A stretch of 64,000 bases of DNA from Clostridium sp. CAG:568 (GTDB lineage: Bacteria > Bacillota_I > Bacilli_A > RFN20 > CAG-288), in NCBI GenBank assembly GCA_000434395.1, contig FR878777.1, positions 26,222-90,221 on the forward strand, written 5' to 3'. Below, piece after piece: positions 8,795 through 16,644 of this stretch (position 1 is its first letter; each line of letters opens with the position of its first letter). The translations under genes were made by a program, and so were the position numbers. The notes under the pieces were generated by a model that searched no databases, was not told the DNA's origin, and saw nothing but the letters and a program-made list of their open reading frames with translations.

Positions 8795-10465
8795 ATGCTC
8801 AATTCATTGACTATAAAAAACTTCGTCGTAGCTGATAATATACAATTGTCATTCGATAAAGGATTTTCAGTTTTAATAGGAGAGACTGGTGCCGGTAAAA
8901 GTGTAATAATAGACGCCATATCTGTTTGCTGTGGTGCTAAAGCAAGCCTTTCTAAGATAAGAAATCCTGAGAAGAAAGCCTTTATTGAATGTGTCTTCTC
9001 TTTAGACGATAAGTATGTTGAAAGTAATGATTACTTAAAAGATTACTTAGATGGTTCTAATGAATTGATAATTTCGACTTCATTCACTGCTAAAGGTGCT
9101 GTGACTAGAAAAATAAATGGTGAAACTGCTACTCAATCTATGGTTAAAAGAATTTGTGAAGATTTAGTAAGCATTCATTCTCAAGGCTCTAATAGATCAT
9201 TATTCACTCAAAAAGGGCAATTAGACATATTGGACAAGTTTGGTGGGAAGGATATACAAAAAAAGAAAGATTCGTTCTCAAATAGCTTGTTGAATTATAA
9301 ATCAGCTCAAAAAGATTATGAGACTTTTATTAATGATTCTAAAAAAGAAGATCCTGAATTCTTAAAATTTAAAATTGAGGAGATAGAAAAATTTCATATT
9401 AAGGAAAATGAAATTGAAGACTGCGAGAAGCGACTTAATGATCTTTCTAATGAGGGAAAGATCAATGATTCTTTATCTCAATTGAGCGGATTGATTAATT
9501 CATATGAAGAAATCAAGAATCAAATCAAAATTTGCTTAAATGATTTAGATGGAACTTCCTTGGCAGATAAGGCAAATGAAATAAAAGAAGAATTCAATGA
9601 GATTGATGGTAACATCAATGAAATTGCTTCAACCCAAATGGATAGCGATGCTGATGAGATTGATAGACTTAACCAAAGACTTTTTGATTTGGGTGAAATT
9701 AGAAGAAAATATGGAAAGTCGACTAAAGAAATCTTAGATAAATATAAAGCGATGAAAGATATGTACGACAGCCTTCAGGGCTTCTCGGAAGAAAAAGAAA
9801 AGAAAGAAAAACACATTGCTGAATTAAAAGAAGAATGCTTTAAAAATGCTAAAGAATTATCAAAAGAAAGAGAGAAAATCTCTAAGATTTTAGCTGAAAA
9901 AGTATCTTTGGAAATGTCTGGACTATCCTTGGCTGAAAATGGATTTAATATCAAGATTCATCAAAAAGATTTATTTGATGCTGATGGAATCGATGTAGTT
10001 GATTTTGTTGTTAGACTTAACAAAGGATTTGATTTTGCCTCATTAAAAGATGCTGCGAGTGGAGGAGAAGGATCTAGAATAATGTTAGCATTAAAAGTAG
10101 TTTTGCAAAATGCTGATCCTTCGCAATTATTAATTTTTGATGAAATTGATACTGGTATTTCTGGAAATGTTGCTTTTAAAGCTGGATTAAAATTGTATCA
10201 AGTATCGATGGATACTCAAGTTATTTGTATTACTCATTTGGCCCAAGTGGCTTGTTTCTTCGACAAGACTTATTATATAGAAAAGAGTGTTGCAAATGAC
10301 ACTACTGTGACATCCGCAAAGGAACTCGATAATGGAGAATCAATAAAACAACTAGGCATGTTATTGAGTGGAAATGAAAATAGCAAAGCTAGTTTGGATG
10401 CAGCTAAAGAGCTATATAGTGAGGCAAATAAAGAAAAAAATAAACTTAGCAAGGCTAATATTTAA
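8795..10465 (+). CDS. recN: DNA repair protein RecN
   Basis: SMC-like ATPase that acts at double-strand breaks. Walker A is GETGAGKSVIIDA near residue 30, the signature motif is SGGEGSRIMLALK near residue 415, and Walker B is LLIFDEIDTGISG just after; between them lies a long coiled coil rich in Lys and Glu. 556 residues is normal. The ribosome site is TAAGGAGATG with a good spacer. It follows dxs after 34 bp. No clear intrinsic terminator follows; the 164 bp before dinB contain only AT-rich sequence and a short AAGTTAACTT palindrome. Confidence 0.95.
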   Translation: MLNSLTIKNFVVADNIQLSFDKGFSVLIGETGAGKSVIIDAISVCCGAKASLSKIRNPEKKAFIECVFSLDDKYVESNDYLKDYLDGSNELIISTSFTAKGAVTRKINGETATQSMVKRICEDLVSIHSQGSNRSLFTQKGQLDILDKFGGKDIQKKKDSFSNSLLNYKSAQKDYETFINDSKKEDPEFLKFKIEEIEKFHIKENEIEDCEKRLNDLSNEGKINDSLSQLSGLINSYEEIKNQIKICLNDLDGTSLADKANEIKEEFNEIDGNINEIASTQMDSDADEIDRLNQRLFDLGEIRRKYGKSTKEILDKYKAMKDMYDSLQGFSEEKEKKEKHIAELKEECFKNAKELSKEREKISKILAEKVSLEMSGLSLAENGFNIKIHQKDLFDADGIDVVDFVVRLNKGFDFASLKDAASGGEGSRIMLALKVVLQNADPSQLLIFDEIDTGISGNVAFKAGLKLYQVSMDTQVICITHLAQVACFFDKTYYIEKSVANDTTVTSAKELDNGESIKQLGMLLSGNENSKASLDAAKELYSEANKEKNKLSKANI

Positions 10466-10594
10466 AATAAAGTTGTTAAGTTAACTTTTAATTGAAACTC
10501 CAAGTCAGTGTATTTAGGAAAATCAAGGAATAATATCTAAATTTTAAGTACTTTATGAAATAACCAACTTTAATTTTAAAATAATGTTGTTTTA

Positions 10595-10623
10595 ATGAAA
10601 TCTGCTAAGATTTATGCTATTAT
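10595..10623 (+). promoter_or_regulatory. putative extended -10 promoter of dinB
   Basis: TGCTATTAT at 10615-10623 reads as an extended -10 (TG-n-TATTAT). A poor -35 (ATGAAA) sits 17 bp upstream. The expected transcription start, about 7 bp downstream, falls on or next to the dinB ATG at 10630, so the message may be leaderless. Confidence 0.5.
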
Positions 10624-10629
10624 GAGAAT

Positions 10630-11748
10630 ATGAAATATATATGCCATATTGATTTAAATGCCTTCTTTGCTCAAGTAGAAATGAATAGGCATCCAGAGTA
10701 TAAAGACAAGCCCCTCTCTGTTGGTGGAAATATAGGCAGAGCGGTTATTGCAACTTCAAATTACGAGGCAAGAAAGTATGGTGTTCGCTCAGGTATGCCT
10801 ATTTCAGAGGCATATCGTCTGTGTCCAAAATTAATAAATATTCCAGGTGACTACCATGAATATAGCAGGCAAAGTCAATTCTTTTTTGATGAAGTAAAGA
10901 AGACTTTCCCTTTGATTGAAATGGCTTCAATAGATGAATGTTATGTGGATTCCACTAATGTTTTAATAGGTAAAAGCAGAGATGAAATTTATGAATTTCT
11001 ATTTGATTTTCAATTCCAGTTGTTGGCAAAAACAGGATTGAAATGCTCTATTGGGCTAGGTCAAAATAAATTTATGGCTAAGATGGGATCAGATTATAAA
11101 AAGCCATTAGGTTTAACTTTACTATTAGATAAAAAGGATTTAGAAACTAAAATTTGGCCATTGCCTATTGAAAACATGTTTGGAATTGGTAAGAAAACCG
11201 CTCCAAAACTACTTGAGCTTGGCGTAAATACAATAGGCGATCTTGCGAATAACAAATCAATTAAGGTTATTAAAGCATTGGGCTCTATGTATGATTGGGT
11301 GTATTTTGAGGCGAATGGTGGAGGCAGTGATGAATTGAGCTATGCATCATTTGACCCGAAATCAACATCATGTGATTCTACTTTTGATTTTGATACAACT
11401 GACTATGAAGAAATAAAAAACAGGTTAATCTATTGCTCAAAAAAAGTAGGAAATCAATTGAGATTCCATAATAAGGTTACTAAGACCATTGGAATTAAAA
11501 TAAGGGATGCATCGTTTAATACTAAGTCGAGACGAATTTCAATTGATCATTTCATTGATTCTGATGATGAAATTTGTTTTTATGCATTGAAAATTTTTGA
11601 TGTTTTTTATAATGATCAACCAATCAGATTGATTGGTTGTATGGCAGAAGGATGTATAGACAAAGGTAAAGAAACATTAGTAAAAAAAGATGAGCAATTA
11701 ACCATTGATGAAGCCCTGTATTTAAATAAAAAAGGAGAAAAGAATTAA
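10630..11748 (+). CDS. dinB: DNA polymerase IV (Y family)
   Basis: Translesion polymerase without proofreading. Palm motifs with the metal ligands are HIDLNAFFAQVE (Asp) and MASIDECYVD (Asp-Glu); the fingers carry ATSNYEARKYGV; the thumb has the hairpin GIGKKTAPKLLELG; the little-finger domain follows. The C-terminus (KKDEQLTIDEALYL) may be a short clamp-binding type tail. No Shine-Dalgarno sequence precedes the ATG at 10630. A three-codon reading frame (ATG AGA ATA TGA, 10622-10633) overlaps the start as ATGA. The stop overlaps the Xer gene by one base, so repair polymerase and recombinase form one unit. No LexA-box-like site was recognised. Confidence 0.94.
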   Translation: MKYICHIDLNAFFAQVEMNRHPEYKDKPLSVGGNIGRAVIATSNYEARKYGVRSGMPISEAYRLCPKLINIPGDYHEYSRQSQFFFDEVKKTFPLIEMASIDECYVDSTNVLIGKSRDEIYEFLFDFQFQLLAKTGLKCSIGLGQNKFMAKMGSDYKKPLGLTLLLDKKDLETKIWPLPIENMFGIGKKTAPKLLELGVNTIGDLANNKSIKVIKALGSMYDWVYFEANGGGSDELSYASFDPKSTSCDSTFDFDTTDYEEIKNRLIYCSKKVGNQLRFHNKVTKTIGIKIRDASFNTKSRRISIDHFIDSDDEICFYALKIFDVFYNDQPIRLIGCMAEGCIDKGKETLVKKDEQLTIDEALYLNKKGEKN

Positions 11749-12641
11749 TGACTTTGATGGATGCAGGAGATGCTTATCTTCAATATTTAATTGTTGAAAA
11801 AGGTGATTCTTCAAAGACGAAGGAGTCTTATAAGGAGGATTTGTCTGAGTTTTTTGAATTAGTTAAAGATAAAAAAGTAAATGATTTGTCTGAGAAGGAC
11901 CTGGAATGGTTCATATCATATTTATCAAAAAAAGGATTGAAGAACACTTCGATTATTAGAAAAGCAACCACTGTTAGAGGCTTTTATAGTTATTTAAATC
12001 TAAATGGATATATTAATGTATCTTTAATCGGATTTAGGCTACCTAAGGCTGAAAAAAGGCTTCCTGATGTTTTGACCTATGATGAAATAGAAAAGATTAT
12101 AGATGCTGTGGATACATCTGATATTAATGGAATCAGAGACAGATGCATTATAGAATGCTTATATGGCTCTGGACTTCGTGTCTCGGAAATGACACATTTA
12201 AGAATAGAAAATGTTAATTTGAATTCATTATTCTTTAGAATTTTTGGAAAAGGTAAGAAGGAAAGGATCGTTCCTATAGATAAAGAAGAAAGAAATTGGA
12301 TCATCAAGTATTTAGATGAATTCAAAAAGATATGTGGCCATAGACCTAAGATTTACTTGTTTGAAAGAACAGATGGCTCAGTTTTAGAAAGACAGCATGT
12401 AAATAATTTATTGCTGAATCTTAAGACCAAGACTGGAATAACTAAAAATATTACTCCTCATATTCTGAGGCATTCATTTGCAACTCATCTATTAGAAAAC
12501 GGAGCTCCATTAAGAGAAGTTCAAGAACTGTTAGGGCATAGCAATATTAAAACCACTCAAATTTATACCAATTTATCATCCAAAAAAATTGTAGATAAAT
12601 ATGATGAAATTATGGAAGAAAGGGATAAAGTAGGTAAATAG
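11748..12641 (+). CDS. xerD: Xer-type tyrosine recombinase (XerD/XerC-like)
   Basis: Tyrosine recombinase of 297 residues, the length of XerC/XerD. The N-terminal SAM-like DNA-binding domain (KTKESYKEDLSEFFELVKD) is followed by a catalytic domain with all expected residues: Arg in GLRVSEMTHLR, Lys in GKGKKERIVPI, HxxR in TPHILRHSFATHL, His in LLGHSNIKTTQ and the nucleophile Tyr in IYTNLS. It is encoded directly beside a dif-like site (12821-12848), so it is very likely the chromosome dimer resolvase. The arrangement recalls single-recombinase systems (XerS/difSL, XerH/difH), although the site has classical XerC/XerD-type arms. Its last codons and stop lie inside repeat copy R1. XerC versus XerD cannot be settled here. 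Confidence 0.9.
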   Translation: MTLMDAGDAYLQYLIVEKGDSSKTKESYKEDLSEFFELVKDKKVNDLSEKDLEWFISYLSKKGLKNTSIIRKATTVRGFYSYLNLNGYINVSLIGFRLPKAEKRLPDVLTYDEIEKIIDAVDTSDINGIRDRCIIECLYGSGLRVSEMTHLRIENVNLNSLFFRIFGKGKKERIVPIDKEERNWIIKYLDEFKKICGHRPKIYLFERTDGSVLERQHVNNLLLNLKTKTGITKNITPHILRHSFATHLLENGAPLREVQELLGHSNIKTTQIYTNLSSKKIVDKYDEIMEERDKVGK

Positions 12642-12653
12642 TATTAAATTAGT
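12627..12653 (+). repeat. 27-bp terminus repeat, copy R1
   Basis: First of five copies. Read on the + strand it begins AAAGTAGGTAAATAGTA and ends TTAAATTAGT. It differs from R2 at 4 of 27 positions. It overlaps the last four codons and stop of the Xer gene. Orientation is the same as R2 and opposite to R3-R5. Confidence 0.8.
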
Positions 12654-12778
12654 ATTGGCAAAACGAAATTGCAATGTCTTATAACGCAGAAAATATTGAA
12701 ACTTTAAAACGGTTAGTTGGTTGCTTATTTAGTAGAAGATGGAAAGCTTCTAAATGGAAAATTCAGCATATAAAACAT

Positions 12779-12805
12779 AAAGTAAGTATTTAGTAATAAA
12801 TTAGT
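12779..12805 (+). repeat. 27-bp terminus repeat, copy R2
   Basis: Begins AAAGTAAGTATTTAGTA and ends ATAAATTAGT. It lies 15 bp left of the dif site. Its reverse complement matches R5 at 25 of 27 positions. Confidence 0.85.
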
Positions 12806-12820
12806 TTGAATTATCGCTCG

Positions 12821-12848
12821 TTTTAACATAATGTATATTATGCGAAGT
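12821..12848 (-). other. dif: dif site (Xer recombination, chromosome dimer resolution)
   Basis: A 28-bp site with the two-arm structure of bacterial dif. On the - strand the left arm is ACTTCGCATAA (12848-12838), the 6-bp centre is TATACA (12837-12832), and the right arm is TTATGTTAAAA (12831-12821). The right arm matches the E. coli XerD arm TTATGTTAAAT in 10 of 11 positions, and the left arm shares CGCATAA with the E. coli XerC arm. Aligned by eye, the whole site matches E. coli dif at about 22 of 28 positions and B. subtilis dif at about 21 of 28. It lies 180 bp from a Xer gene and at the point where gene strand bias switches. Confidence 0.88.
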
Positions 12849-12920
12849 ATTAATAAACCTATCTATCCGATAATAAGAATTGTGTTTCTCTGCTTTAAAT
12901 ATAGATCATCTATTAAAATT

Positions 12921-12947
12921 ACTATTTTGATACTAAGTACTTACTTT
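12921..12947 (-). repeat. 27-bp terminus repeat, copy R3
   Basis: On the + strand it reads ACTATTTTGATACTA then AGTACTTACTTT, so in the AAAGTAAGTA orientation it is on the - strand. About 23 of 27 positions match the reverse complement of R2. It lies 73 bp right of dif. Confidence 0.8.
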
Positions 12948-13047
12948 TATTTGCTTTTCGTCTTTTACAATTATCTCTATTTCTTTCTTATATTTATATC
13001 TGATTATTTTAAATACCAAAAATCAATAATTTTCATATTTTACAAAT

Positions 13048-13074
13048 ACTTGTTTAGTACTATTTACTTACTTT
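13048..13074 (-). repeat. 27-bp terminus repeat, copy R4
   Basis: On the + strand it reads ACTTGTTTAGTACTA then TTTACTTACTTT; about 22 of 27 positions match the reverse complement of R2. The 3' 10 bases (TACTTACTTT, the AAAGTAAGTA end) are identical to R2, R3 and R5. Confidence 0.75.
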
Positions 13075-13127
13075 TATATATTTAAACATATTAATAAATT
13101 TATTTGTATTGATGAGCCTGCTTTCCT

Positions 13128-13165
13128 TTTAAAAAATAAAAAATACAGCAAATTCGAATCTGCTG
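13128..13165 (-). terminator. intrinsic terminator of the mtnN operon
   Basis: On the - strand CAGCAGATTCGAATTTGCTG folds on itself (13165-13146) and is followed by TATTTTTTATTTTTT. It ends the - strand operon before it reaches dif. Confidence 0.8.
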
Positions 13166-13178
13166 CATTTTAATTACT

Positions 13179-13205
13179 ACTAATTTACTACTAATTACTT
13201 ACTTT
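13179..13205 (-). repeat. 27-bp terminus repeat, copy R5
   Basis: On the + strand it reads ACTAATTTACTACTA then ATTACTTACTTT; 25 of 27 positions match the reverse complement of R2. It overlaps the stop codon of mtnN, mirroring R1 on the Xer stop. Confidence 0.85.
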
Positions 13206-13906
13206 ATTGAATTTAACAGCCACAGGGTAACAGAAGAAGCATGTTTGGCGGCTAATTCGAGAAATTCTTCGTACATATTTTGATTTGAAGAATTTGATGT
13301 GTCATCAGATATAGATCTAATAATAGCAAATGGGACATTCAATTCATGGGCACATTGAGCTACAGATCCACTTTCCATATCTACAACCAAAGGTTTTCCA
13401 AAATACTTTATAATCTTCTTAGAAAGATTCTTTTTAGTAACGAATTTATCACCACTTATAATTGGACCGACCTTAATATTAAAGTCAATATTATTCTCTA
13501 ATTCCTTAACAGACTCGATAACTTCATTATCAGTTTCAAACCAAAGAGGTTCTTTATCCATTTGTCCCAAAGGATTTCCAAAAGCTGTTAAATCAACATC
13601 GTGATAAGCTACCTTATTTGCGACTACCACATCCAAAGGCTTTACTGTTTCATTTATACTTCCACCGACGCCAGAGTTAATAATTGCTTTGATTTCAACA
13701 GATGCAGCTAATTTTCCTATATCTAAGGCTGTATTAACTTTCCCAACTCTTCCTTGAAAAGCAAAAGCTTTTCCTGATGGAATTGGAAACATAATACCCT
13801 TAATACCAGCTATTTCTTCATCTTTACCTTCTCTGACTTTGTTTTTAAGCGCTTCATATTCTTTCTTTAGTGCACATATCACCAAAACTACATTTTCTTT
13901 TGGCAT
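13199..13906 (-). CDS. mtnN: 5'-methylthioadenosine/S-adenosylhomocysteine nucleosidase
   Basis: Cleaves adenine from methylthioadenosine and S-adenosylhomocysteine, by-products of SAM use. Family motifs: VVICALKKEYEALK at the N-terminus with the catalytic Glu, SGVGGSIN for the phosphorylase fold, VVDMESGSVAQCAHE for the nucleoside-binding Glu, and AIIRSISDDTSN with the catalytic Asp. 235 residues is normal. The ribosome site is GGAGGA upstream of ATG at 13906. It is the last gene of yqeG-yqeH-nadD/yqeK-rsfS-mtnN, a conserved Bacilli order, and is followed by a terminator. The stop lies within repeat R5. Confidence 0.95.
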   Translation of the reverse strand: MPKENVVLVICALKKEYEALKNKVREGKDEEIAGIKGIMFPIPSGKAFAFQGRVGKVNTALDIGKLAASVEIKAIINSGVGGSINETVKPLDVVVANKVAYHDVDLTAFGNPLGQMDKEPLWFETDNEVIESVKELENNIDFNIKVGPIISGDKFVTKKNLSKKIIKYFGKPLVVDMESGSVAQCAHELNVPFAIIRSISDDTSNSSNQNMYEEFLELAAKHASSVTLWLLNSIK

Positions 13907-13927
13907 AACCCTGTCCTCCGTTAGACA

Positions 13928-14371
13928 TTAATTTTGGGCATTGGTCTTGGAATAAATCTTTAAATCTTCTTCAGTTATTATTCTCTTTGGTAGAGACTTA
14001 TACTTTTCTTCAAAATTGACTTCTTCCCTTACCTGAGGTAAAAATGCATGAATTATAATCGATTTCCCATCGATTAAATACCATGTGGAACCTTTTCTTC
14101 CTTCGATATGACCAACCTCAAAATTATTATCTAACAAAGCAGCCTCAGCTTCATGAGTAAGGCTTTTCAACCTCTTATCCGAGGTTCCTGTTGTCAAAAT
14201 TACATAGTCATACATGGGTGTAATTGACTTTACATCATATATTACCGTGTCTAGTCCTCTATCCATAGCCAATCTTAAAGCAACATCCAAAACATGTTTG
14301 CTCTTTATTTGTCCTGGGTTAATACCCTCAGCAACTTTACGGCTTTTCTTAATCACTTTATTCTCTTCCAT
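13928..14371 (-). CDS. rsfS: ribosomal silencing factor RsfS
   Basis: RsfS (YbeB/Iojap) binds ribosomal protein L14 and blocks subunit joining in starved cells. Family features: LDVALRLAMDRGLDTVIYDV, then DYVILTTGTSDKRLKSLTHE, and the core EGRKGSTWYLIDGKSIIIHAF. The ATG at 14371 has GAGG at a suitable distance and is preferred; a GTG at 14383 overlaps the upstream TGA and would add four residues. A 20-residue basic leader and a C-terminal tail make it somewhat longer than typical. It follows nadD-yqeK as in other Firmicutes. Confidence 0.93.
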   Translation of the reverse strand: MEENKVIKKSRKVAEGINPGQIKSKHVLDVALRLAMDRGLDTVIYDVKSITPMYDYVILTTGTSDKRLKSLTHEAEAALLDNNFEVGHIEGRKGSTWYLIDGKSIIIHAFLPQVREEVNFEEKYKSLPKRIITEEDLKIYSKTNAQN

Positions 14372-14379
14372 ATTAATCC

Positions 14380-15480
14380 TCACTTATTTTTCAAATAATA
14401 ATCGACACATCCTTTAGTTAGAACATCATCCTCTTTTAAATGTTGTTCCATCTTCAAATACTGTCTATTATGTTTTAGCACATCGACAAATCCTTTGTCT
14501 ATATCTACCAAGCAATCATCTATCAAATCTTTAGAATCCCATCCTCTAAATGGATCTAATTTATCTGCACAATAGACAATTTTTCCGTATTTTCCCATCT
14601 TGGCACATCCAGTTGTATGATATCTTATAGCATCAAGTACCTTCTTTTCCTTGATTCCAAAGTAATACTGAGCAATCATCTCACCTAAGAATTGATGCCA
14701 GGACCATTTAGGAAAGTTTTCGTATTTTTTAAAATATCTAGCCATCATTCTTGGAGCATCTTCGTCGTGAGCCATCAATTTGCCAATGTCATGAAGATAT
14801 CCAGCTAAATAGGCCTTGGTAGGCTCTAAATGATTACTTAAAGCCATGTCATAGCAGAGATTTGCAACACTTACAGCATGTTTATATCTCTTGGATTCAT
14901 AATATCCTTGCACAGTCTTTGTGAAGTAAAGTTCGTGTTCTATGATGTAGTCGATGACTGTTTTCTTAGTCATCAAGCTCCTAAGCTCTCTTATATCAGT
15001 TGAAGACAAGTTAATCAATTCTGCATATTCAATTACCTTGACGTTATATTTCTTCACAGCTTCGTGGTTCTTTGGAAATCCTGGTCTAGCATAGGCCACG
15101 ATGTCACATAGTCCTGATAACTTATTCACATCATGCCATTCATCTAATCTATCGAGTTGATCAAATCCCATCAAGAAGTAGATCTTTGCTGAAGGAAAGT
15201 TTTTTCTGTATGTTTCAACAGTATTTACTGAATAAGAAACAGGTGCTTTGCTCTCTAACTCGATTTCAGATATTTCTACTCTCTTTTCTCCTTCCAATCC
15301 GAGTTTGAGCATATTTAATCTATGCTTGCATTCCAAAGGAACTTTCCATCTTGGATTCTTGGCTGGAATAAATATTACTTTATCTGCTTTTAATTCTCTT
15401 AGAGCATTTTTTGCAACCAATAAATGACCTTTGTGAATAGGGTCAAAGGTCCCACCAAACAATATTATAGAATCGGACAT
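14380..15480 (-). CDS. nadD: NadD-YqeK fusion: nicotinate mononucleotide adenylyltransferase / HD hydrolase
   Basis: One 366-residue protein covers two genes that are separate in Bacillus. Residues 1-190 are NadD, which makes deamido-NAD from NaMN and ATP: nucleotidyltransferase motif ILFGGTFDPIHKGH and the second motif SSTDIRELRS. Residues about 195-366 are a YqeK-type HD domain (RYKHAVSVANLCYD, then YLAGYLHDIGKLMAHDED), a family shown to hydrolyse diadenosine tetraphosphate. There is no stop or frameshift at the junction. Such fusions occur in Mollicutes-type lineages. It sits between yqeH (3-bp gap) and rsfS (GTGA contact). Confidence 0.93.
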   Translation of the reverse strand: MSDSIILFGGTFDPIHKGHLLVAKNALRELKADKVIFIPAKNPRWKVPLECKHRLNMLKLGLEGEKRVEISEIELESKAPVSYSVNTVETYRKNFPSAKIYFLMGFDQLDRLDEWHDVNKLSGLCDIVAYARPGFPKNHEAVKKYNVKVIEYAELINLSSTDIRELRSLMTKKTVIDYIIEHELYFTKTVQGYYESKRYKHAVSVANLCYDMALSNHLEPTKAYLAGYLHDIGKLMAHDEDAPRMMARYFKKYENFPKWSWHQFLGEMIAQYYFGIKEKKVLDAIRYHTTGCAKMGKYGKIVYCADKLDPFRGWDSKDLIDDCLVDIDKGFVDVLKHNRQYLKMEQHLKEDDVLTKGCVDYYLKNK

Positions 15481-15483
15481 AAT

Positions 15484-16641
15484 TTAGAATTCGAGCCAAG
15501 CGGAGTCAATGTGAGCTTCTACAGTTACACCCTTTGGGACATAAATTTCGAGAGCAGCGGGATCCTGCTTAATAAACACTAGTTTTCCATAACCATATAT
15601 GGAAACAACGCAATCCTCACCTTCCCTGATTTCGACAAGATTCTTTTCCAAATCAGAGATTGATTTAACGGTTGCAGAAGAAGGTTTTCCTTCTCCTGAA
15701 CCACACAAAGTAGTAAATTCAACATCAGCACGCTCAATTTTGGTCTTAGTACGAATAACATCTCTTGCGAAATAAAGCTTGAAATTCAAAGGACTTGGGC
15801 CTTTGTTGTCTATTCTGGCCAAAGCTCCTAAAAACATTGATTCTCCGCTCTTCAAATTATCTTCCACAGCACTTACGGCAACATGAGGAATGATATATTT
15901 CAAGGTGCGTCTTTCAACTTGGTTCAATATCGAATTAGGGTTAAAGATACCCGGAGTATCAAACAAGGTCGAATCCTTATCTAAAGGAATTTTTGTCAAA
16001 GTCAATCCTTCAGTTCCAATTCTTTCAGAGGTGATGTTTCTTCCAGTTTCGTTGTCATAATTCATTAAGAAATTGTTTATCAATGTAGATTTTCCTACTT
16101 GTGAAGCTCCGACGAAGAAAACATCTTTTCCATTTCTATAATGCTCAATGGCTGAGAAAAACTCATCGAAATTGAAAGACTGATAAGCTGAAACTAGAAG
16201 TATTCCTACGGGGTTAATACCTATTGCAGCAAGTCTTGCTTTAAACTTCTCGATGATGACATCATCTGGTAGGGTATTTGGAAGAATATCTCTTTTAGTA
16301 AAAATAGCAAGAATATTTTTTCCTATAAAATCCGACAACCCTAGAACGATAGAGGCGTCAAAGGCAAAGGAGTCAAAAACATAGCAAAACAATGCTCCTT
16401 GGTCACGAGCTTTCATCAAAAGCTGCGCAAAATCATAATCCAAAGTTTGATTTGTGCCTTGTGATGGGTGACGGAGGTCGAAACAGCGGTCACAAAGACC
16501 TTCATCATTTCCTTCACGTTTCTTGGATACAAATCCAGCTTCAAATCTATCTTGGCTTTGAAGCAATGAGCCACATCCGTAACAACGTCTTATTTTGATT
16601 TCAGCCGTCATTCCTGACACTTTTTTGTAAGTAGAACGCAT
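15484..16641 (-). CDS. yqeH: ribosome biogenesis GTPase YqeH
   Basis: Circularly permuted GTPase needed for 30S assembly in Bacilli. The N-terminal zinc finger is CYGCGSLLQ with CDRCFDLRH. GTPase motifs appear in permuted order: G4 TKRDI near residue 115, G5-like SAYQ, then G1 GASQVGKSTLINN and G3 DTPG, followed by the C-terminal domain. The start ATG at 16641 has a strong AAAGGAGGAA ribosome site; an internal ATG before the zinc finger lacks one. It is 3 bp from yqeG and 3 bp from nadD. Confidence 0.95.
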   Translation of the reverse strand: MRSTYKKVSGMTAEIKIRRCYGCGSLLQSQDRFEAGFVSKKREGNDEGLCDRCFDLRHPSQGTNQTLDYDFAQLLMKARDQGALFCYVFDSFAFDASIVLGLSDFIGKNILAIFTKRDILPNTLPDDVIIEKFKARLAAIGINPVGILLVSAYQSFNFDEFFSAIEHYRNGKDVFFVGASQVGKSTLINNFLMNYDNETGRNITSERIGTEGLTLTKIPLDKDSTLFDTPGIFNPNSILNQVERRTLKYIIPHVAVSAVEDNLKSGESMFLGALARIDNKGPSPLNFKLYFARDVIRTKTKIERADVEFTTLCGSGEGKPSSATVKSISDLEKNLVEIREGEDCVVSIYGYGKLVFIKQDPAALEIYVPKGVTVEAHIDSAWLEF

Positions 16642-16644
16642 AAG

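Larger units (their letters stand above)
12642..13198. other. terminus intergenic region (dif plus repeat array)
   Basis: This is the longest gene-free stretch, about 560 bp and very AT-rich, between the convergent Xer and mtnN genes. It holds the dif site, repeats R2-R4 and parts of R1 and R5, plus the mtnN terminator. Layout left to right: R1 and R2 in one orientation, dif, then R3, R4 and R5 in the other. An open frame at 12831-13085 has no ribosome site or familiar sequence and is not considered a gene. Almost all genes left of it are on + and most genes right of it are on -, as expected at a replication terminus. Confidence 0.8.

Noticed and set aside
12831..13085. An 84-residue open frame in the terminus region
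   Set aside because: No ribosome site, AT-rich composition giving Ile/Tyr/Phe runs, and it crosses the dif site and repeats; chance frame.
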